Assembly (NCBI RefSeq): GCF_900101125.1
Contig: NZ_FNFL01000008.1
Span: forward strand, 110,309-174,308
Reading direction: 5' to 3'
Source: Sediminibacillus albus
Lineage (GTDB): Bacteria > Bacillota > Bacilli > Bacillales > Amphibacillaceae
DNA length: 64,000 bases
Below are positions 43,540 through 52,822 of this stretch, piece after piece; the stretch's first letter is position 1, and every line of letters begins with the position of its first letter. The notes beneath the pieces are model-generated. The model saw nothing but the letters and a program-made list of their open reading frames with translations, ran no database searches and had not been told where the DNA came from. The position numbers and the translations under genes are program-made.

Positions 43540-44601
43540 ATGGGGAAATTGGAGAAATTAAGAGCCGCAATTAAGGAAAGCAATATTGACGCATTGTTGA
43601 TCACCAGTGCTAAAAACCGCAGATACATAACTGGTTTTACAGGAACTGCAGGTGTAGCATTAGTTAGCGCAGATGAAGCCTTATTCATCACAGACTTCCG
43701 GTATACCGAACAAGCCAATGAACAGGTGAAAGACTTTCAAATCATCGAACATAAACAGCCAATCCATCTGGAGGTAGCAGAACAACTTAAAAAAATGGGA
43801 AGTAAGACTTTAGGCTTTGAAAAAAATGATCTTACATATGGGATATATCAACAATACAGTGACAAAGTAGACGCGGAATTCGTACCCACTAGTGGAATTG
43901 TTGAAAAATTACGCTTGATTAAGTCGCATGAGGAGCTTAATATTATTAAGTCCGCAGCAAAAATCGCTGATGCGGCATTTGAGCATATTCTTACTTTCAT
44001 AAAGCCTGGAGTTAAAGAGATAGAGGTATCCAATGAGCTCGAGTTTTTCATGAGAAAACAGGGGGCTGCTTCATCCAGTTTTGATATCATTGTCGCTTCC
44101 GGATTGCGTTCAGCTTTGCCGCACGGTGTTGCTTCTGAAAAAGAAATAAAATCTGGCGAATTGGTAACATTGGATTTTGGCGCTCTCTATCAGGGGTATG
44201 CCTCCGACATTACACGGACAGTAGCAGTCGGCAAGATAAGCGATGAGTTAAAAACAATTTATGATACCGTTTTGCAAGCTCAATTAAAAGGTATGGAAGG
44301 AATAAAAGCCGGAATTACCGGAAAAGAAGCAGATGCATTAACAAGAGATTATATCGCGGAAAAAGGGTTTGGCGAATACTTTGGCCACTCTACAGGCCAT
44401 GGGTTAGGACTTGATGTCCATGAAGGACCTATGCTCTCCTACCGGTCAGAACAAACACTGGAGGAAGGAATGGTCGTAACGGTTGAACCGGGAATTTACG
44501 TGCCCAATGTGGGCGGGTGCCGAATAGAAGATGATACATTGGTAACTAAAAACGGCAATGAATCTCTAAGCTTCGCGCCAAAAGAATTGATTACATTATA
44601 G
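43540..44601 (+). CDS. yqhT: Xaa-Pro peptidase family protein YqhT
   Basis: A 353-aa M24B metallopeptidase: a creatinase-type N domain (1-120) and a pita-bread catalytic domain. The metal ligands are seen in TLDFGALYQGYASDITRT (two Asp), GHSTGHGLGLDVHEGP (His), VVTVEPGIY (Glu) and RIEDDTLVT (Glu). It would cleave N-terminal residues next to proline. ATG 43540 has AAAGGA 8 nt upstream; ATG 43531 overlaps the aroQ stop and lacks spacing. Forms a unit with aroQ and efp. Confidence 0.92.
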   Translation: MGKLEKLRAAIKESNIDALLITSAKNRRYITGFTGTAGVALVSADEALFITDFRYTEQANEQVKDFQIIEHKQPIHLEVAEQLKKMGSKTLGFEKNDLTYGIYQQYSDKVDAEFVPTSGIVEKLRLIKSHEELNIIKSAAKIADAAFEHILTFIKPGVKEIEVSNELEFFMRKQGAASSSFDIIVASGLRSALPHGVASEKEIKSGELVTLDFGALYQGYASDITRTVAVGKISDELKTIYDTVLQAQLKGMEGIKAGITGKEADALTRDYIAEKGFGEYFGHSTGHGLGLDVHEGPMLSYRSEQTLEEGMVVTVEPGIYVPNVGGCRIEDDTLVTKNGNESLSFAPKELITL

Positions 44602-44628
44602 GTAAGGGATCGAAGGAGGAATTATTAC

Positions 44629-45186
44629 ATGATATCAGTGAACGATTTTCGAACAGGCTTAACAATTGAAGTAGACAACAGTATTTGGCAGGTAATTGAC
44701 TTCCAGCATGTAAAGCCGGGAAAAGGAGCTGCATTTGTCCGTTCCAAGCTTCGCAATATCAGAAATGGCAATATTCAGGAAAAGACTTTCAGAGCTGGTG
44801 AAAAGGTTAACCGGGCGCACATTGAAAATAATAAAATGCAATATTTATATGCTTCGGGAGATACACATACTTTTATGGATTCCAACACTTATGAACAATT
44901 GGAACTGCAAACGAGCCAAATTGAATATGAATTGAAATTTCTAAGAGAGAACATGGAAGTCAGCATCATGACTTATCAGGGAGAAACTCTTGGAGTTGAA
45001 CTGCCAAACAATGTAGAATTAAAAGTAACGGAAACCGAACCAGGAATAAAAGGAGATACAGCCAGCGGCGGTACAAAGCCTGCAATATTAGAGACAGGTT
45101 TGAGTGTACAAGTGCCTTTCTTTATAAATGAAGGCGATGTATTGTTAATTAACACTGCAGACGGTAAATATGTCTCCAGAGCTTGA
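44629..45186 (+). CDS. efp: Elongation factor P
   Basis: A 185-aa translation factor that rescues ribosomes stalled at proline stretches. The tip loop [12 protein letters not shown] contains the Lys that is modified by 5-aminopentanol in B. subtilis. The three beta-barrel domains are complete, with the C-terminal signature ending in [23 protein letters not shown] strong terminator follows. Confidence 0.97.
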   Translation: MISVNDFRTGLTIEVDNSIWQVIDFQHVKPGKGAAFVRSKLRNIRNGNIQEKTFRAGEKVNRAHIENNKMQYLYASGDTHTFMDSNTYEQLELQTSQIEYELKFLRENMEVSIMTYQGETLGVELPNNVELKVTETEPGIKGDTASGGTKPAILETGLSVQVPFFINEGDVLLINTADGKYVSRA

Positions 45187-45211
45187 TAACAGCAGAAAAT
45201 TTATTAGTATG

Positions 45212-45252
45212 AAAAAGCCTGCTACATCCAAAAGATGCAGCAGGCTTTTTTT
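45212..45252 (+). terminator. Terminator of efp
   Basis: AAAAAGCCTGCTACATC / GATGCAGCAGGCTTTTT stem with one mismatch, followed by T residues. Confidence 0.9.
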
Positions 45253-45367
45253 ATTTAGTTAGTCCTATTAGTAATCGTTTTCCTCACTATATTCTACCCT
45301 AGTATTTTCGTTTCTAATAGGCCTTTATTCTCTAACTGTATTAATCCTTTTTCTCTCTATCTTGTTT

Positions 45368-45396
45368 GTCATAAATGATGGCAGTCGGCATACATT
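45368..45396 (+). promoter_or_regulatory. SigE-type promoter of spoIIIA operon
   Basis: GTCATAAA and CATACATT are separated by 13 nt, matching the SigE consensus of Bacillus (-35 near GKCATATT, -10 CATACAAT). It lies 109 bp before spoIIIAA, whose operon is SigE-driven in B. subtilis. The yqhV gene found here in B. subtilis is absent; the 318-bp gap contains nothing else certain. Confidence 0.6.
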
Positions 45397-45504
45397 GTTG
45401 GTAAGGGTTTGGTTAACTAACTGTTTCCAAGTGGAGGACAAGAAATCGCAAATCTTCACCAATGGCTGTTATAAAAAGTAATTTAGTAGATTGAGGGTGA
45501 TTGG

Positions 45505-46482
45505 GTGGAAGAGATCTTGCGTTTATTCTCTTCAAACATTAAGTCTGGATTAGCTGAAGTGCTGCAAAAACGCTGGACAAGCTTACAAGAAATCAGGATT
45601 AGAATTTTTCGGCCGATCGAACTGGTATTTGACAATGGATATGAATGGGCAGAATCGCTTATTCCTCTCAAAGAAGATAGTTTATTCTTACTAAACCAGC
45701 TCAGTCAATTTTCGCTATACCGGCTGGAAGACGAATTGAGAGAAGGGTTTATCACAATCGAAGGCGGGCACCGAATTGGATTGTCCGGCAAAGTTAACAC
45801 CAACGATGGGACAGTCAAAGCAATCAAGCATATCTCTTCGTTTAATATAAGAATTGCCAAAGAAAAGCGCGGAACAGCTGAAAGTATAGTACCTGAATTA
45901 TATGAGAAAGAATACTTAAACACTTTGATAGTTGGTCCGCCGCAAACAGGCAAAACGACGATGTTGAGAGACATCACCCGGATTGTATCAAGTGGGTGGA
46001 GCAAGGCTCCTGCAAAAAAAACAGCAGTAATCGATGAACGCTCAGAATTAGGCGGCAGCATTGACGGTATCCCTCAACATAATCTTGGGCTCCGTACGGA
46101 TGTTATGGACGCCTGTCCTAAAGCAGAAGGAATGATGATGATGATCCGCTCGATGTCTCCGGAGGTATTGGTTGTAGATGAAATCGGGAGCAGTAAAGAT
46201 GTACAAGCATTAATGGAGGCCTTGCATGCCGGGGTAAGAATTATTTGCTCTATCCATGGCGACAGCCTTGGCCATTTAAAGAAAAGGCCGTCGCTTGAGC
46301 CTCTATTCCGCGGACAAGTTTTTCAGCGGTTTGTGATCTTAGAGCGCAATCAATTTCCTGGCCAGATTAGAGGAATTTTCAATGAACATGGGGAGAATGT
46401 CTTAAAGAAACAGAGGTGCAAACAAAATGAAATGGGTAGGAGCAATTCTGCTGCTTTGCGCCACAACATGGGTAGGCTTTGA
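45505..46482 (+). CDS. spoIIIAA: Stage III sporulation ATPase SpoIIIAA
   Basis: A 325-aa secretion-type ATPase of the mother cell with Walker A GPPQTGKTTM, Walker B VLVVDEIG and sensor ICSIHGDS. It powers the SpoIIIA-SpoIIQ channel between mother cell and forespore. GTG start at 45505 behind GAGGGTG. The C-terminus overlaps spoIIIAB by 56 nt. Confidence 0.93.
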   Translation: MEEILRLFSSNIKSGLAEVLQKRWTSLQEIRIRIFRPIELVFDNGYEWAESLIPLKEDSLFLLNQLSQFSLYRLEDELREGFITIEGGHRIGLSGKVNTNDGTVKAIKHISSFNIRIAKEKRGTAESIVPELYEKEYLNTLIVGPPQTGKTTMLRDITRIVSSGWSKAPAKKTAVIDERSELGGSIDGIPQHNLGLRTDVMDACPKAEGMMMMIRSMSPEVLVVDEIGSSKDVQALMEALHAGVRIICSIHGDSLGHLKKRPSLEPLFRGQVFQRFVILERNQFPGQIRGIFNEHGENVLKKQRCKQNEMGRSNSAALRHNMGRL

Positions 46483-46939
46483 ATTTTCCAGGAAGTTAAC
46501 CGACCGCCCAAAGCAGATTAGACAACTAAAAAGCGCACTGCAAATTTTGGAAGCAGAAATTTTATATAGCCAGGCACCGTTAGTTGACGCTTGTGAAACA
46601 TTGGCACTTCAACTTCCTAATCCAATTGCTTTGTTTTTCGAAGCTGTCAGCAAAGATTTGCGCGATAATCCCGCTAGTTTATACGAGACATGGGAATCCC
46701 AGTTGAATAAGTTTTGGCCATTGTCTTCATTAAAAGGCAATGAAAAAGAAATCCTGCGCCAGTTCGGAAGAACGTTAGGCCAGCATGATTTTGAACAACA
46801 GCAAAAACATATCCATTTAGCACTGACTCATCTGGAAAGAGAGTTGCAGGAAGCTCAGGATCAGCAATTAAAATATAGCAAAATGGTTAAAAGTCTTGGA
46901 TTTCTAACTGGGTTACTGGTGGTCCTACTCTTGATATAG
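46427..46939 (+). CDS. spoIIIAB: Stage III sporulation protein SpoIIIAB
   Basis: A 170-aa protein with a membrane segment at each end (about 1-18 and 150-170) and a helical GspF-like soluble middle. It is a membrane component of the SpoIIIA machine, comparable to a type II secretion platform protein. Starts within spoIIIAA (overlap 56 nt); RBS AGAGG. Confidence 0.92.
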   Translation: MKWVGAILLLCATTWVGFEFSRKLTDRPKQIRQLKSALQILEAEILYSQAPLVDACETLALQLPNPIALFFEAVSKDLRDNPASLYETWESQLNKFWPLSSLKGNEKEILRQFGRTLGQHDFEQQQKHIHLALTHLERELQEAQDQQLKYSKMVKSLGFLTGLLVVLLLI

Positions 46940-46960
46940 ACAGGAAAGGAGTAAAGATTG

Positions 46961-47167
46961 ATGCTTGGTGAGGCTACGATTCTATTTCAAATTGCAGGAA
47001 TTGGCATTATCGTTGCAATGATTCATACCATTTTAAAACAAATGGGGAAGGAAGATATCGCCCATTTTGCTACAGTGGTTGGGTTTATTATCGTCATGAT
47101 TATCGTCATAGACGAGATAGCCAATCTTTTTCAACAAATTAAATCTGTTTTCCTGTTTCAGGGGTAA
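46961..47167 (+). CDS. spoIIIAC: Stage III sporulation protein SpoIIIAC
   Basis: A 68-aa membrane protein with two hydrophobic helices, the same length as B. subtilis SpoIIIAC. ATG 46961 has AAAGGAG 9 nt upstream; an in-frame TTG just before is less likely. Followed 3 nt later by spoIIIAD, with which it shares sequence similarity. Confidence 0.92.
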   Translation: MLGEATILFQIAGIGIIVAMIHTILKQMGKEDIAHFATVVGFIIVMIIVIDEIANLFQQIKSVFLFQG

Positions 47168-47170
47168 TCG

Positions 47171-47560
47171 ATGGAAATCTTTCAAATTGTTAGTTTAGGC
47201 GTTGTTGCCAGCCTGCTTTTTATCCTTCTAAAAGACCAAAAATCATCACTAGCTTTCATACTTATTTTGATCACCGGCATTTTCATCTTCCTGTCTGTCA
47301 TCCAACAAATTGCCGAAGTTTTTTCTTTAATAAGTAATCTGGGCAAAAAGGCAAGTATTAACGGTATTTATATCGAAACAATCCTTAAAATTATTGGGAT
47401 TGCTTATATAGCTGACTTTGGGGCTCATATTACCCGCGATGCCGGACTAAGCTCGGTAGCGGCTAAAATTGAGCTTGCTGGTAAGATCTTTATTCTCGTA
47501 TTAGCTGTTCCTATATTAACAGCTGTAATTGAAACAATTCTCGGGTTTTTGCCAGTTTAA
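47171..47560 (+). CDS. spoIIIAD: Stage III sporulation protein SpoIIIAD
   Basis: A 129-aa protein with four hydrophobic segments. Its family has a C-terminal half related to SpoIIIAC. Channel component in the mother-cell membrane. RBS GGGG in the end of spoIIIAC. Confidence 0.92.
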   Translation: MEIFQIVSLGVVASLLFILLKDQKSSLAFILILITGIFIFLSVIQQIAEVFSLISNLGKKASINGIYIETILKIIGIAYIADFGAHITRDAGLSSVAAKIELAGKIFILVLAVPILTAVIETILGFLPV

Positions 47561-47588
47561 GGTAGAAGAAGGGAGCCTGGTCGGGTGC

Positions 47589-48779
47589 ATGAATCATTTA
47601 GTAAAAATAATTGCGTTATTTGCCTTCGTACTAATCGTTGTTAATATAGCACCTTCTAGAGCTGCCGCCGTAACAGGAGACAATAACAAATTGGATGAAT
47701 TAAATCAGGAAACAGTTGAATCCGTATCTTTAGAGGAGATTAGAAGCTATTGGAACCATATAGTCGATGAGTATGGGGGCTATTTGCCAGGTTTGCAGAA
47801 AACGACGCTGGTCGAATTTATAAAAAACAAGGAATCGCTATCATTCAAAGAATGGATGCAAGGTATAGCAAAATATTTATTCCATGAAGTTATTATTAAT
47901 GGCAAGCTACTTGGAATGTTAATTATTCTAACTTTGTTTTGTGTTATTTTACAAACATTACAGTCTTCTTTTGAAAATCAAAATATTAGTAAAATTGCTT
48001 ATGCAATTGTCTACCTGGTATTGATTGTGTTGGCGCTGAATAGTTTTCATTCAGCTGCATCCTATGCAAAGGAATCTATCGACATGATGAGCGGGTTTAT
48101 GGTTGCCCTTCTTCCGCTTTTATTAGGGCTTATGGCCTCTTTCGGAAGTTTGGCGGCGGTTTCTTTTTTTCATCCTGCTGTCATTTTTCTTATTCATATT
48201 AGTGTTTTATTGATTTCCACCATTGTATTGCCGCTATTTTTCCTCTCTGCCCTACTTTCCATTGTCAGCACGCTTAATGAAAATTATAAAGCAACACAGT
48301 TGGCTGACCTGTTGAAAAACATCGGAATCGGTCTTTTAGGAGTTTTTCTAACTGCCTTTTTGGGGGTGATTTCTGTCCAGGGCGCTGCAAGTGCAATCCA
48401 GGATGGGATTGCACTGAAAACGGCTAAGTTCGTGACAGGGAATTTCATTCCAGTTGTAGGAAGAATGTTTACTGATGCGGCAGATACAGTGCTCAGTGCA
48501 TCCCTTTTGCTAAAAAACGCTGTCGGGCTTGTAGGGGTGTTTGTCGTTCTTGGTATCGCTTTATTTCCGGCAGTAAAAATATTTGTGATCGCACTAATTT
48601 ATAAACTTGCTTCTGCTTTGCTACAGCCTATCGGCGATGGTCCGGTAATTGAATGCATGGATAGTATTAGCAAGCATATTATATATATCTTTGCCGCGCT
48701 GCTGATCGTAACCTTAATGTTTTTTTTGGCAATAGTCATTTTAGTGGCCGCCAGCAATCTAACGGTCATGCTGCGCTGA
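47589..48779 (+). CDS. spoIIIAE: Stage III sporulation protein SpoIIIAE
   Basis: A 396-aa protein with a signal-peptide-like N-terminus (NHLVKIIALFAFVLIVVNIA), an extracytoplasmic stretch (about 25-105) and about seven membrane segments. It is the largest polytopic subunit of the channel. ATG 47589 is chosen since it gives the signal peptide; GGGAG lies 13 nt upstream, a rather long gap. Longer in-frame starts fall inside spoIIIAD. Confidence 0.9.
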   Translation: MNHLVKIIALFAFVLIVVNIAPSRAAAVTGDNNKLDELNQETVESVSLEEIRSYWNHIVDEYGGYLPGLQKTTLVEFIKNKESLSFKEWMQGIAKYLFHEVIINGKLLGMLIILTLFCVILQTLQSSFENQNISKIAYAIVYLVLIVLALNSFHSAASYAKESIDMMSGFMVALLPLLLGLMASFGSLAAVSFFHPAVIFLIHISVLLISTIVLPLFFLSALLSIVSTLNENYKATQLADLLKNIGIGLLGVFLTAFLGVISVQGAASAIQDGIALKTAKFVTGNFIPVVGRMFTDAADTVLSASLLLKNAVGLVGVFVVLGIALFPAVKIFVIALIYKLASALLQPIGDGPVIECMDSISKHIIYIFAALLIVTLMFFLAIVILVAASNLTVMLR

Positions 48780-48795
48780 ACGGGAGGGGATTGCT

Positions 48796-49404
48796 ATAAG
48801 TACACTCACCGAATGGGTTACACAAATCATCATGTTTTTGCTGCTGGCTATGCTGGTGGACCTGCTCATGCCCAATTCCTCGATGAAAAAATATATTAAG
48901 GTAGTTGTCGGCCTTATATTGATTCTCATATTCTTACAACCTTTATTCCATCTCTTCCAAATGGATATCGATACCATGATGGCCAACGCTCTCAATGGCT
49001 TGGAGACGGATGTTACAGAAGAAAATATGAAAAATTCTATTGATTTGAAGAAAAATGAAATACAAGCCTCCCAACATGCATATATTTTAGAAGAAATGGC
49101 TGTCCAAATGAAAAACGAAGTGGAAGAGGGGTTGGAGAAAGAGTATGGAGTTGTCATCGCCGATATAGCTTTCCAATTTGTCGAGGGGAAGGAAATGTCC
49201 TTTGAATCGTTGCAAGCAGTGAATGTAACGCTAGTTGAAAAAGGCTTGCAAACAACAGAAGGAGAAGTTGAACAAGTAGTAATAGACGTCGACGATCAGC
49301 CGGCGGAAGAAGAACTCCCTGACACTGGAGAAATCAGTAATTTTCTCTTTGAACAATGGGAATTGGAAAAACAAACCATCAACATTGATTGGAGGGAGGG
49401 ATAG
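48796..49404 (+). CDS. spoIIIAF: Stage III sporulation protein SpoIIIAF, probable AUA start
   Basis: About 202 aa. The frame homologous to SpoIIIAF of B. subtilis begins STLTEWVTQIIMFLLLAML, immediately after an ATA codon at 48796 which lies 6 nt behind a strong GGGAGGGG (48782-48789). No ATG, GTG, TTG or CTG exists in this frame between the ribosome site and ATG 48832. Starting at 48832 would remove half of the first membrane segment and has no ribosome site. The protein has two N-terminal membrane segments, then a soluble ring-building domain. A sequencing error is the alternative. Confidence 0.7.
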   Translation: MSTLTEWVTQIIMFLLLAMLVDLLMPNSSMKKYIKVVVGLILILIFLQPLFHLFQMDIDTMMANALNGLETDVTEENMKNSIDLKKNEIQASQHAYILEEMAVQMKNEVEEGLEKEYGVVIADIAFQFVEGKEMSFESLQAVNVTLVEKGLQTTEGEVEQVVIDVDDQPAEEELPDTGEISNFLFEQWELEKQTINIDWREG

Positions 49405-49405
49405 A

Positions 49406-50053
49406 GTGAACAATCCACTTAAGAAATTACTTTCCCGCTTAAATCTAAAGCAAGGAAATGAGAACAAACCTTCTAAGTTGGGATATCTGCTTATTCTAGG
49501 TCTAGTTGGTCTATTACTGATATTAGTCAGCGGAATTTTTTCATCTGACAATACGCAGAAAGATACGATGCTTTCTGTCACTCCTGATACCGATGCTAAC
49601 GAAGAACAGGAAGCCTTCCTTAATAAGAAAAACACAGAAAAAGAAGAGCCGATCTCCGATTTGGAAGGCAGCTACGAGAATCAGTTGACAGCCTTGCTTG
49701 AAAAAATCCAGGGCGTATCAGAAGTAGAAACGATGGTTAATTTGGATTCTACCAAACAGAAAGTATATGAAAAAAATTTAATCATTGGCACGCAGACGAC
49801 AGATGAAACAGACAAAAATGGGGGAGAACGTACGCTTGAAGATTCTACAAGAGAACAAGAAGTTGTATTAGTCAGACAAGGTGATAAAGAAGTTCCGCTT
49901 CTTATCCATACAAAAAAGCCGGATGTAAGGGGGGTCCTCATAGTAGCTAAGGGAGTTGACCACATGCAGGTGAAGCAATGGGTTGTCGAAGCAGTATCCA
50001 GAGTCCTGGATGTTCCGACTCACAGAATTTCTGTGATGCCTAAAAATAAATAA
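49406..50053 (+). CDS. spoIIIAG: Stage III sporulation protein SpoIIIAG
   Basis: A 215-aa protein with one N-terminal membrane anchor (about 28-50) and an extracytoplasmic domain that forms the large ring in the intermembrane space, related to type III secretion ring proteins. GTG start at 49406 with GGAGGGAGGG just upstream, one base after the spoIIIAF stop. Confidence 0.9.
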   Translation: MNNPLKKLLSRLNLKQGNENKPSKLGYLLILGLVGLLLILVSGIFSSDNTQKDTMLSVTPDTDANEEQEAFLNKKNTEKEEPISDLEGSYENQLTALLEKIQGVSEVETMVNLDSTKQKVYEKNLIIGTQTTDETDKNGGERTLEDSTREQEVVLVRQGDKEVPLLIHTKKPDVRGVLIVAKGVDHMQVKQWVVEAVSRVLDVPTHRISVMPKNK

Positions 50054-50065
50054 GGAGGAATTGGA

Positions 50066-50638
50066 ATGCTAAAAAAGCAAACGGTTTGGTTACTGACAAT
50101 GTTGAGTTTAATGATTGTGTTGAGCGTATTTTATATGAGTTCTCCTAATAATGAGGAACTTGCATTTTTAAATAATTCCACAGAGGGAAATGAGGAACAA
50201 GCGACATCTACAAGTACAACAGACTCCGCGGAAGGAGATGCAGAAGTTCTGGAGGAAGGGGATTCTGTCATATCACAAACATCCACTGATGAATTGTTCA
50301 CCTCTATCCGGATGGACATCCAGGATGAAAGAAGCTCCATGAAAGAAAGGCTGGAAGAAATTGTTGCCTCCAGCAGCGCCTCTACGGATGAAATAAATGC
50401 AGCCTATGAAGAAATGCAGCAACTCGATGAGGCTGCCAAAAAAGAGTCGATTATCGAAGAAACCATCTTATCAGAGAATCAATACGAAGATGTTCTAGTC
50501 CGCTCGGAAGATAATGAAGTGGTTGTTACCGTCAAAGCAGAAGAATTATCACGGACAGAGGCAAATAATATCATTCAAATGGTAAAAGATGAATTTGGAG
50601 AAGTAACAATAGAAGTTAAGTACCAACCAGTAGATTAA
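50066..50638 (+). CDS. spoIIIAH: Stage III sporulation protein SpoIIIAH
   Basis: A 190-aa protein: membrane anchor (7-25), an acidic Ser/Thr/Glu-rich linker (28-75), and a ring-building (EscJ/PrgK-like) domain to the C-terminus. It binds forespore SpoIIQ to form the channel. RBS AAGGAGGAA. Last gene of the operon, followed by a terminator. Confidence 0.93.
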   Translation: MLKKQTVWLLTMLSLMIVLSVFYMSSPNNEELAFLNNSTEGNEEQATSTSTTDSAEGDAEVLEEGDSVISQTSTDELFTSIRMDIQDERSSMKERLEEIVASSSASTDEINAAYEEMQQLDEAAKKESIIEETILSENQYEDVLVRSEDNEVVVTVKAEELSRTEANNIIQMVKDEFGEVTIEVKYQPVD

Positions 50639-50679
50639 TTCAGGACAAGTTATCATACTTGCTAGAATAGAAGTCTTGG

Positions 50680-50728
50680 AAAAACCGATTCCCGCCCTAA
50701 AGCTAAAAGCGGATGAATCGGTTTTTTA
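50680..50728 (+). terminator. Terminator of spoIIIA operon
   Basis: AAAACCGATTC / GAATCGGTTTT outer stem with an inner CCGC...GCGG hairpin, followed by T residues. Confidence 0.85.
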
Positions 50729-50945
50729 TTGTTTAACCGCTGCCAGGCAAAGCTGGTTCCTGTTGGGAACCCTGAAGAAAAGAAATTAGTCATTGCGGAT
50801 ACACATTGGTATAATCATATATATAGAGGGGAAAATTCTCATTCATAAGCAGATAGTTGATGTTTTGGCTGGCTTTTCGTAAAATACTAAGAGGAGTTAT
50901 TAGTACCTGTTGTTAAATTGCAGATAAAAAGGGGTGCCGAAAAGC

Positions 50946-51434
50946 ATGTTAAAAGTACAAGAAATACGCGAAATAATTAAACTGATTGATCAATCTAGTA
51001 TTGATGAATTCAGCTATGAATCAAACGGAACAAAGGTTTCTATGAAAAAACAGACTGGCGAAATCAAGGAGAAAACCACTGTTCAAGAGGCAGCTTCTCC
51101 ACAAGAGACAGTGCCTGCCAGCCCTGTCCAACAGCCAGAGCCGGTTAAGGAAAATCCTCCGGTTGCTCAGGAGGAGGATACAGCGAAAAATTATGACCAT
51201 GAAATTGTCTCGCCAATGGTTGGAACCTTTTATAGTTCTCCTACCCCCGAAAGTGAAGTATACGTAAGAAAAGGGGACACGGTCTCTAAAGATACGATTG
51301 TCTGTATCGTTGAAGCAATGAAGTTATTTAATGAAATCGAAGCAGACGTTAACGGGGAAATCGTCGAAGTGCTCGTCGAAAATGGTGAGCTGGTAGAGTA
51401 TGGACAACCATTATTCAGAGTGAAGGCAAAGTAA
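50946..51434 (+). CDS. accB: Biotin carboxyl carrier protein of acetyl-CoA carboxylase
   Basis: A 162-aa protein: N-terminal helical region, a Pro/Ala/Glu linker (45-80) and a C-terminal biotinyl domain with the biotinylated Lys in EAMKLFNEI. It carries carboxybiotin in the first step of fatty-acid synthesis. ATG 50946 lies behind AAAAGGGGTG; GTG 50934 in frame overlaps that site. The 300-bp region upstream (50729-50945) probably holds the promoter but none is certain. Confidence 0.95.
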   Translation: MLKVQEIREIIKLIDQSSIDEFSYESNGTKVSMKKQTGEIKEKTTVQEAASPQETVPASPVQQPEPVKENPPVAQEEDTAKNYDHEIVSPMVGTFYSSPTPESEVYVRKGDTVSKDTIVCIVEAMKLFNEIEADVNGEIVEVLVENGELVEYGQPLFRVKAK

Positions 51435-51446
51435 GGGGATGACAAA

Positions 51447-52802
51447 GTGATTAAGAAAATCCTGATTGCGAACAGGGGAGAAATAGCTGTTCGAATCATA
51501 CGTGCTTGTAAAGAAATGGATATAGAAACAGTAGCAATCTACTCAGAAGGCGATAAGGAGTCCCTCCATGTACAGTTGGCCGATGAAGCTTATTGCATCG
51601 GGCCTATCCTTAGTAAAGATAGCTACTTAAACTTTACGAACATAATGAGTGTTGCCACGTTGACTGAAGTTGATGCTGTCCATCCAGGATATGGTTTCTT
51701 GTCCGAGAATGCCGACTTTGCTGAAATTTGCAAAGCCTGCAATATCACTTTTATCGGACCAAGTGCTTATGCCATTCAAAAGATGGGTACAAAAGATGTG
51801 GCAAGAGAAACAATGAAAGCTGCAGGGGTACCAATCGTACCTGGTTCAGAAGGAATTATCGCTGATGAAGAAGAGGGACGCAGAGTTGCTAAAGAGATCG
51901 GCTATCCGGTAATCATTAAAGCAACTGCAGGCGGCGGCGGAAAAGGAATACGTGTTGCTAAAACAGAAGAAGAATTAGTTAAAGGAATCCGAGTGACCCA
52001 AAAAGAGGCAGAGACCGCATTTGGGAATCCAGGTGTTTATTTAGAAAAATATATCGAGGACTTCCGCCATGTAGAGATCCAAGTATTAGCCGACAATCAT
52101 GGCGATGCCGTGCATATAGGCGAACGGGATTGCACAATTCAGCGCCGCTTGCAAAAATTGATAGAAGAATCTCCATCGCCGGCAGTCACGCCTGCTATCC
52201 GGAAAAAAATGGGAGACGCAGCGGTTAAAGCTGCAAAGGCTGTAGATTACTCCGGAGCGGGGACCATCGAATTTATTTTTGATAAAAAAGAAGAAACTTT
52301 CTATTTCATGGAAATGAATACACGGATTCAAGTAGAGCATCCTGTGACTGAGATGGTGACGGGAATCGATTTGATTAAAGAACAAATTAAAATTGCAAAC
52401 AACGAACCATTGTCATTCAAGCAGGAAGATATCGAATTCGAGGGCTGGGCAATCGAATGCAGAATTAATGCTGAGAATCCATTCAAGCAATTCATGCCTT
52501 CGCCTGGAAAGATAGAAATGTATCTACCTCCAGGAGGGTTAGGAGTTCGTGTAGATTCGGCTGTTTACCCTGGTTATAGGATTCCTCCATATTATGATTC
52601 CATGATTGCTAAACTTATCGTCTACGGAGCTACCAGGAAAGAAGCGATAAGCAGGATGAAGAGGGCATTGGGCGAGTATGTTATTGAAGGCGTCCATACG
52701 ACTATTCCATTTCATTCCAAAATGATGGAACATCCAACATTCATCGATGGCGATTTTAATACAAAATTCCTGGAGAAATATACTATAATGGAAGATGAAT
52801 AG
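51447..52802 (+). CDS. accC: Biotin carboxylase subunit of acetyl-CoA carboxylase
   Basis: A 451-aa ATP-grasp enzyme that carboxylates biotin on AccB. Seen: IANRGEIAVRIIRACKE at the start, the glycine-rich ATP loop KATAGGGGKGIRV, the bicarbonate-site segment EMNTRIQVEHPVTE, and the C-terminal domain. GTG start 12 nt after accB, behind AAGGGGATG. Confidence 0.97.
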   Translation: MIKKILIANRGEIAVRIIRACKEMDIETVAIYSEGDKESLHVQLADEAYCIGPILSKDSYLNFTNIMSVATLTEVDAVHPGYGFLSENADFAEICKACNITFIGPSAYAIQKMGTKDVARETMKAAGVPIVPGSEGIIADEEEGRRVAKEIGYPVIIKATAGGGGKGIRVAKTEEELVKGIRVTQKEAETAFGNPGVYLEKYIEDFRHVEIQVLADNHGDAVHIGERDCTIQRRLQKLIEESPSPAVTPAIRKKMGDAAVKAAKAVDYSGAGTIEFIFDKKEETFYFMEMNTRIQVEHPVTEMVTGIDLIKEQIKIANNEPLSFKQEDIEFEGWAIECRINAENPFKQFMPSPGKIEMYLPPGGLGVRVDSAVYPGYRIPPYYDSMIAKLIVYGATRKEAISRMKRALGEYVIEGVHTTIPFHSKMMEHPTFIDGDFNTKFLEKYTIMEDE

Positions 52803-52822
52803 CATAAAAAGGAGTGAACACA

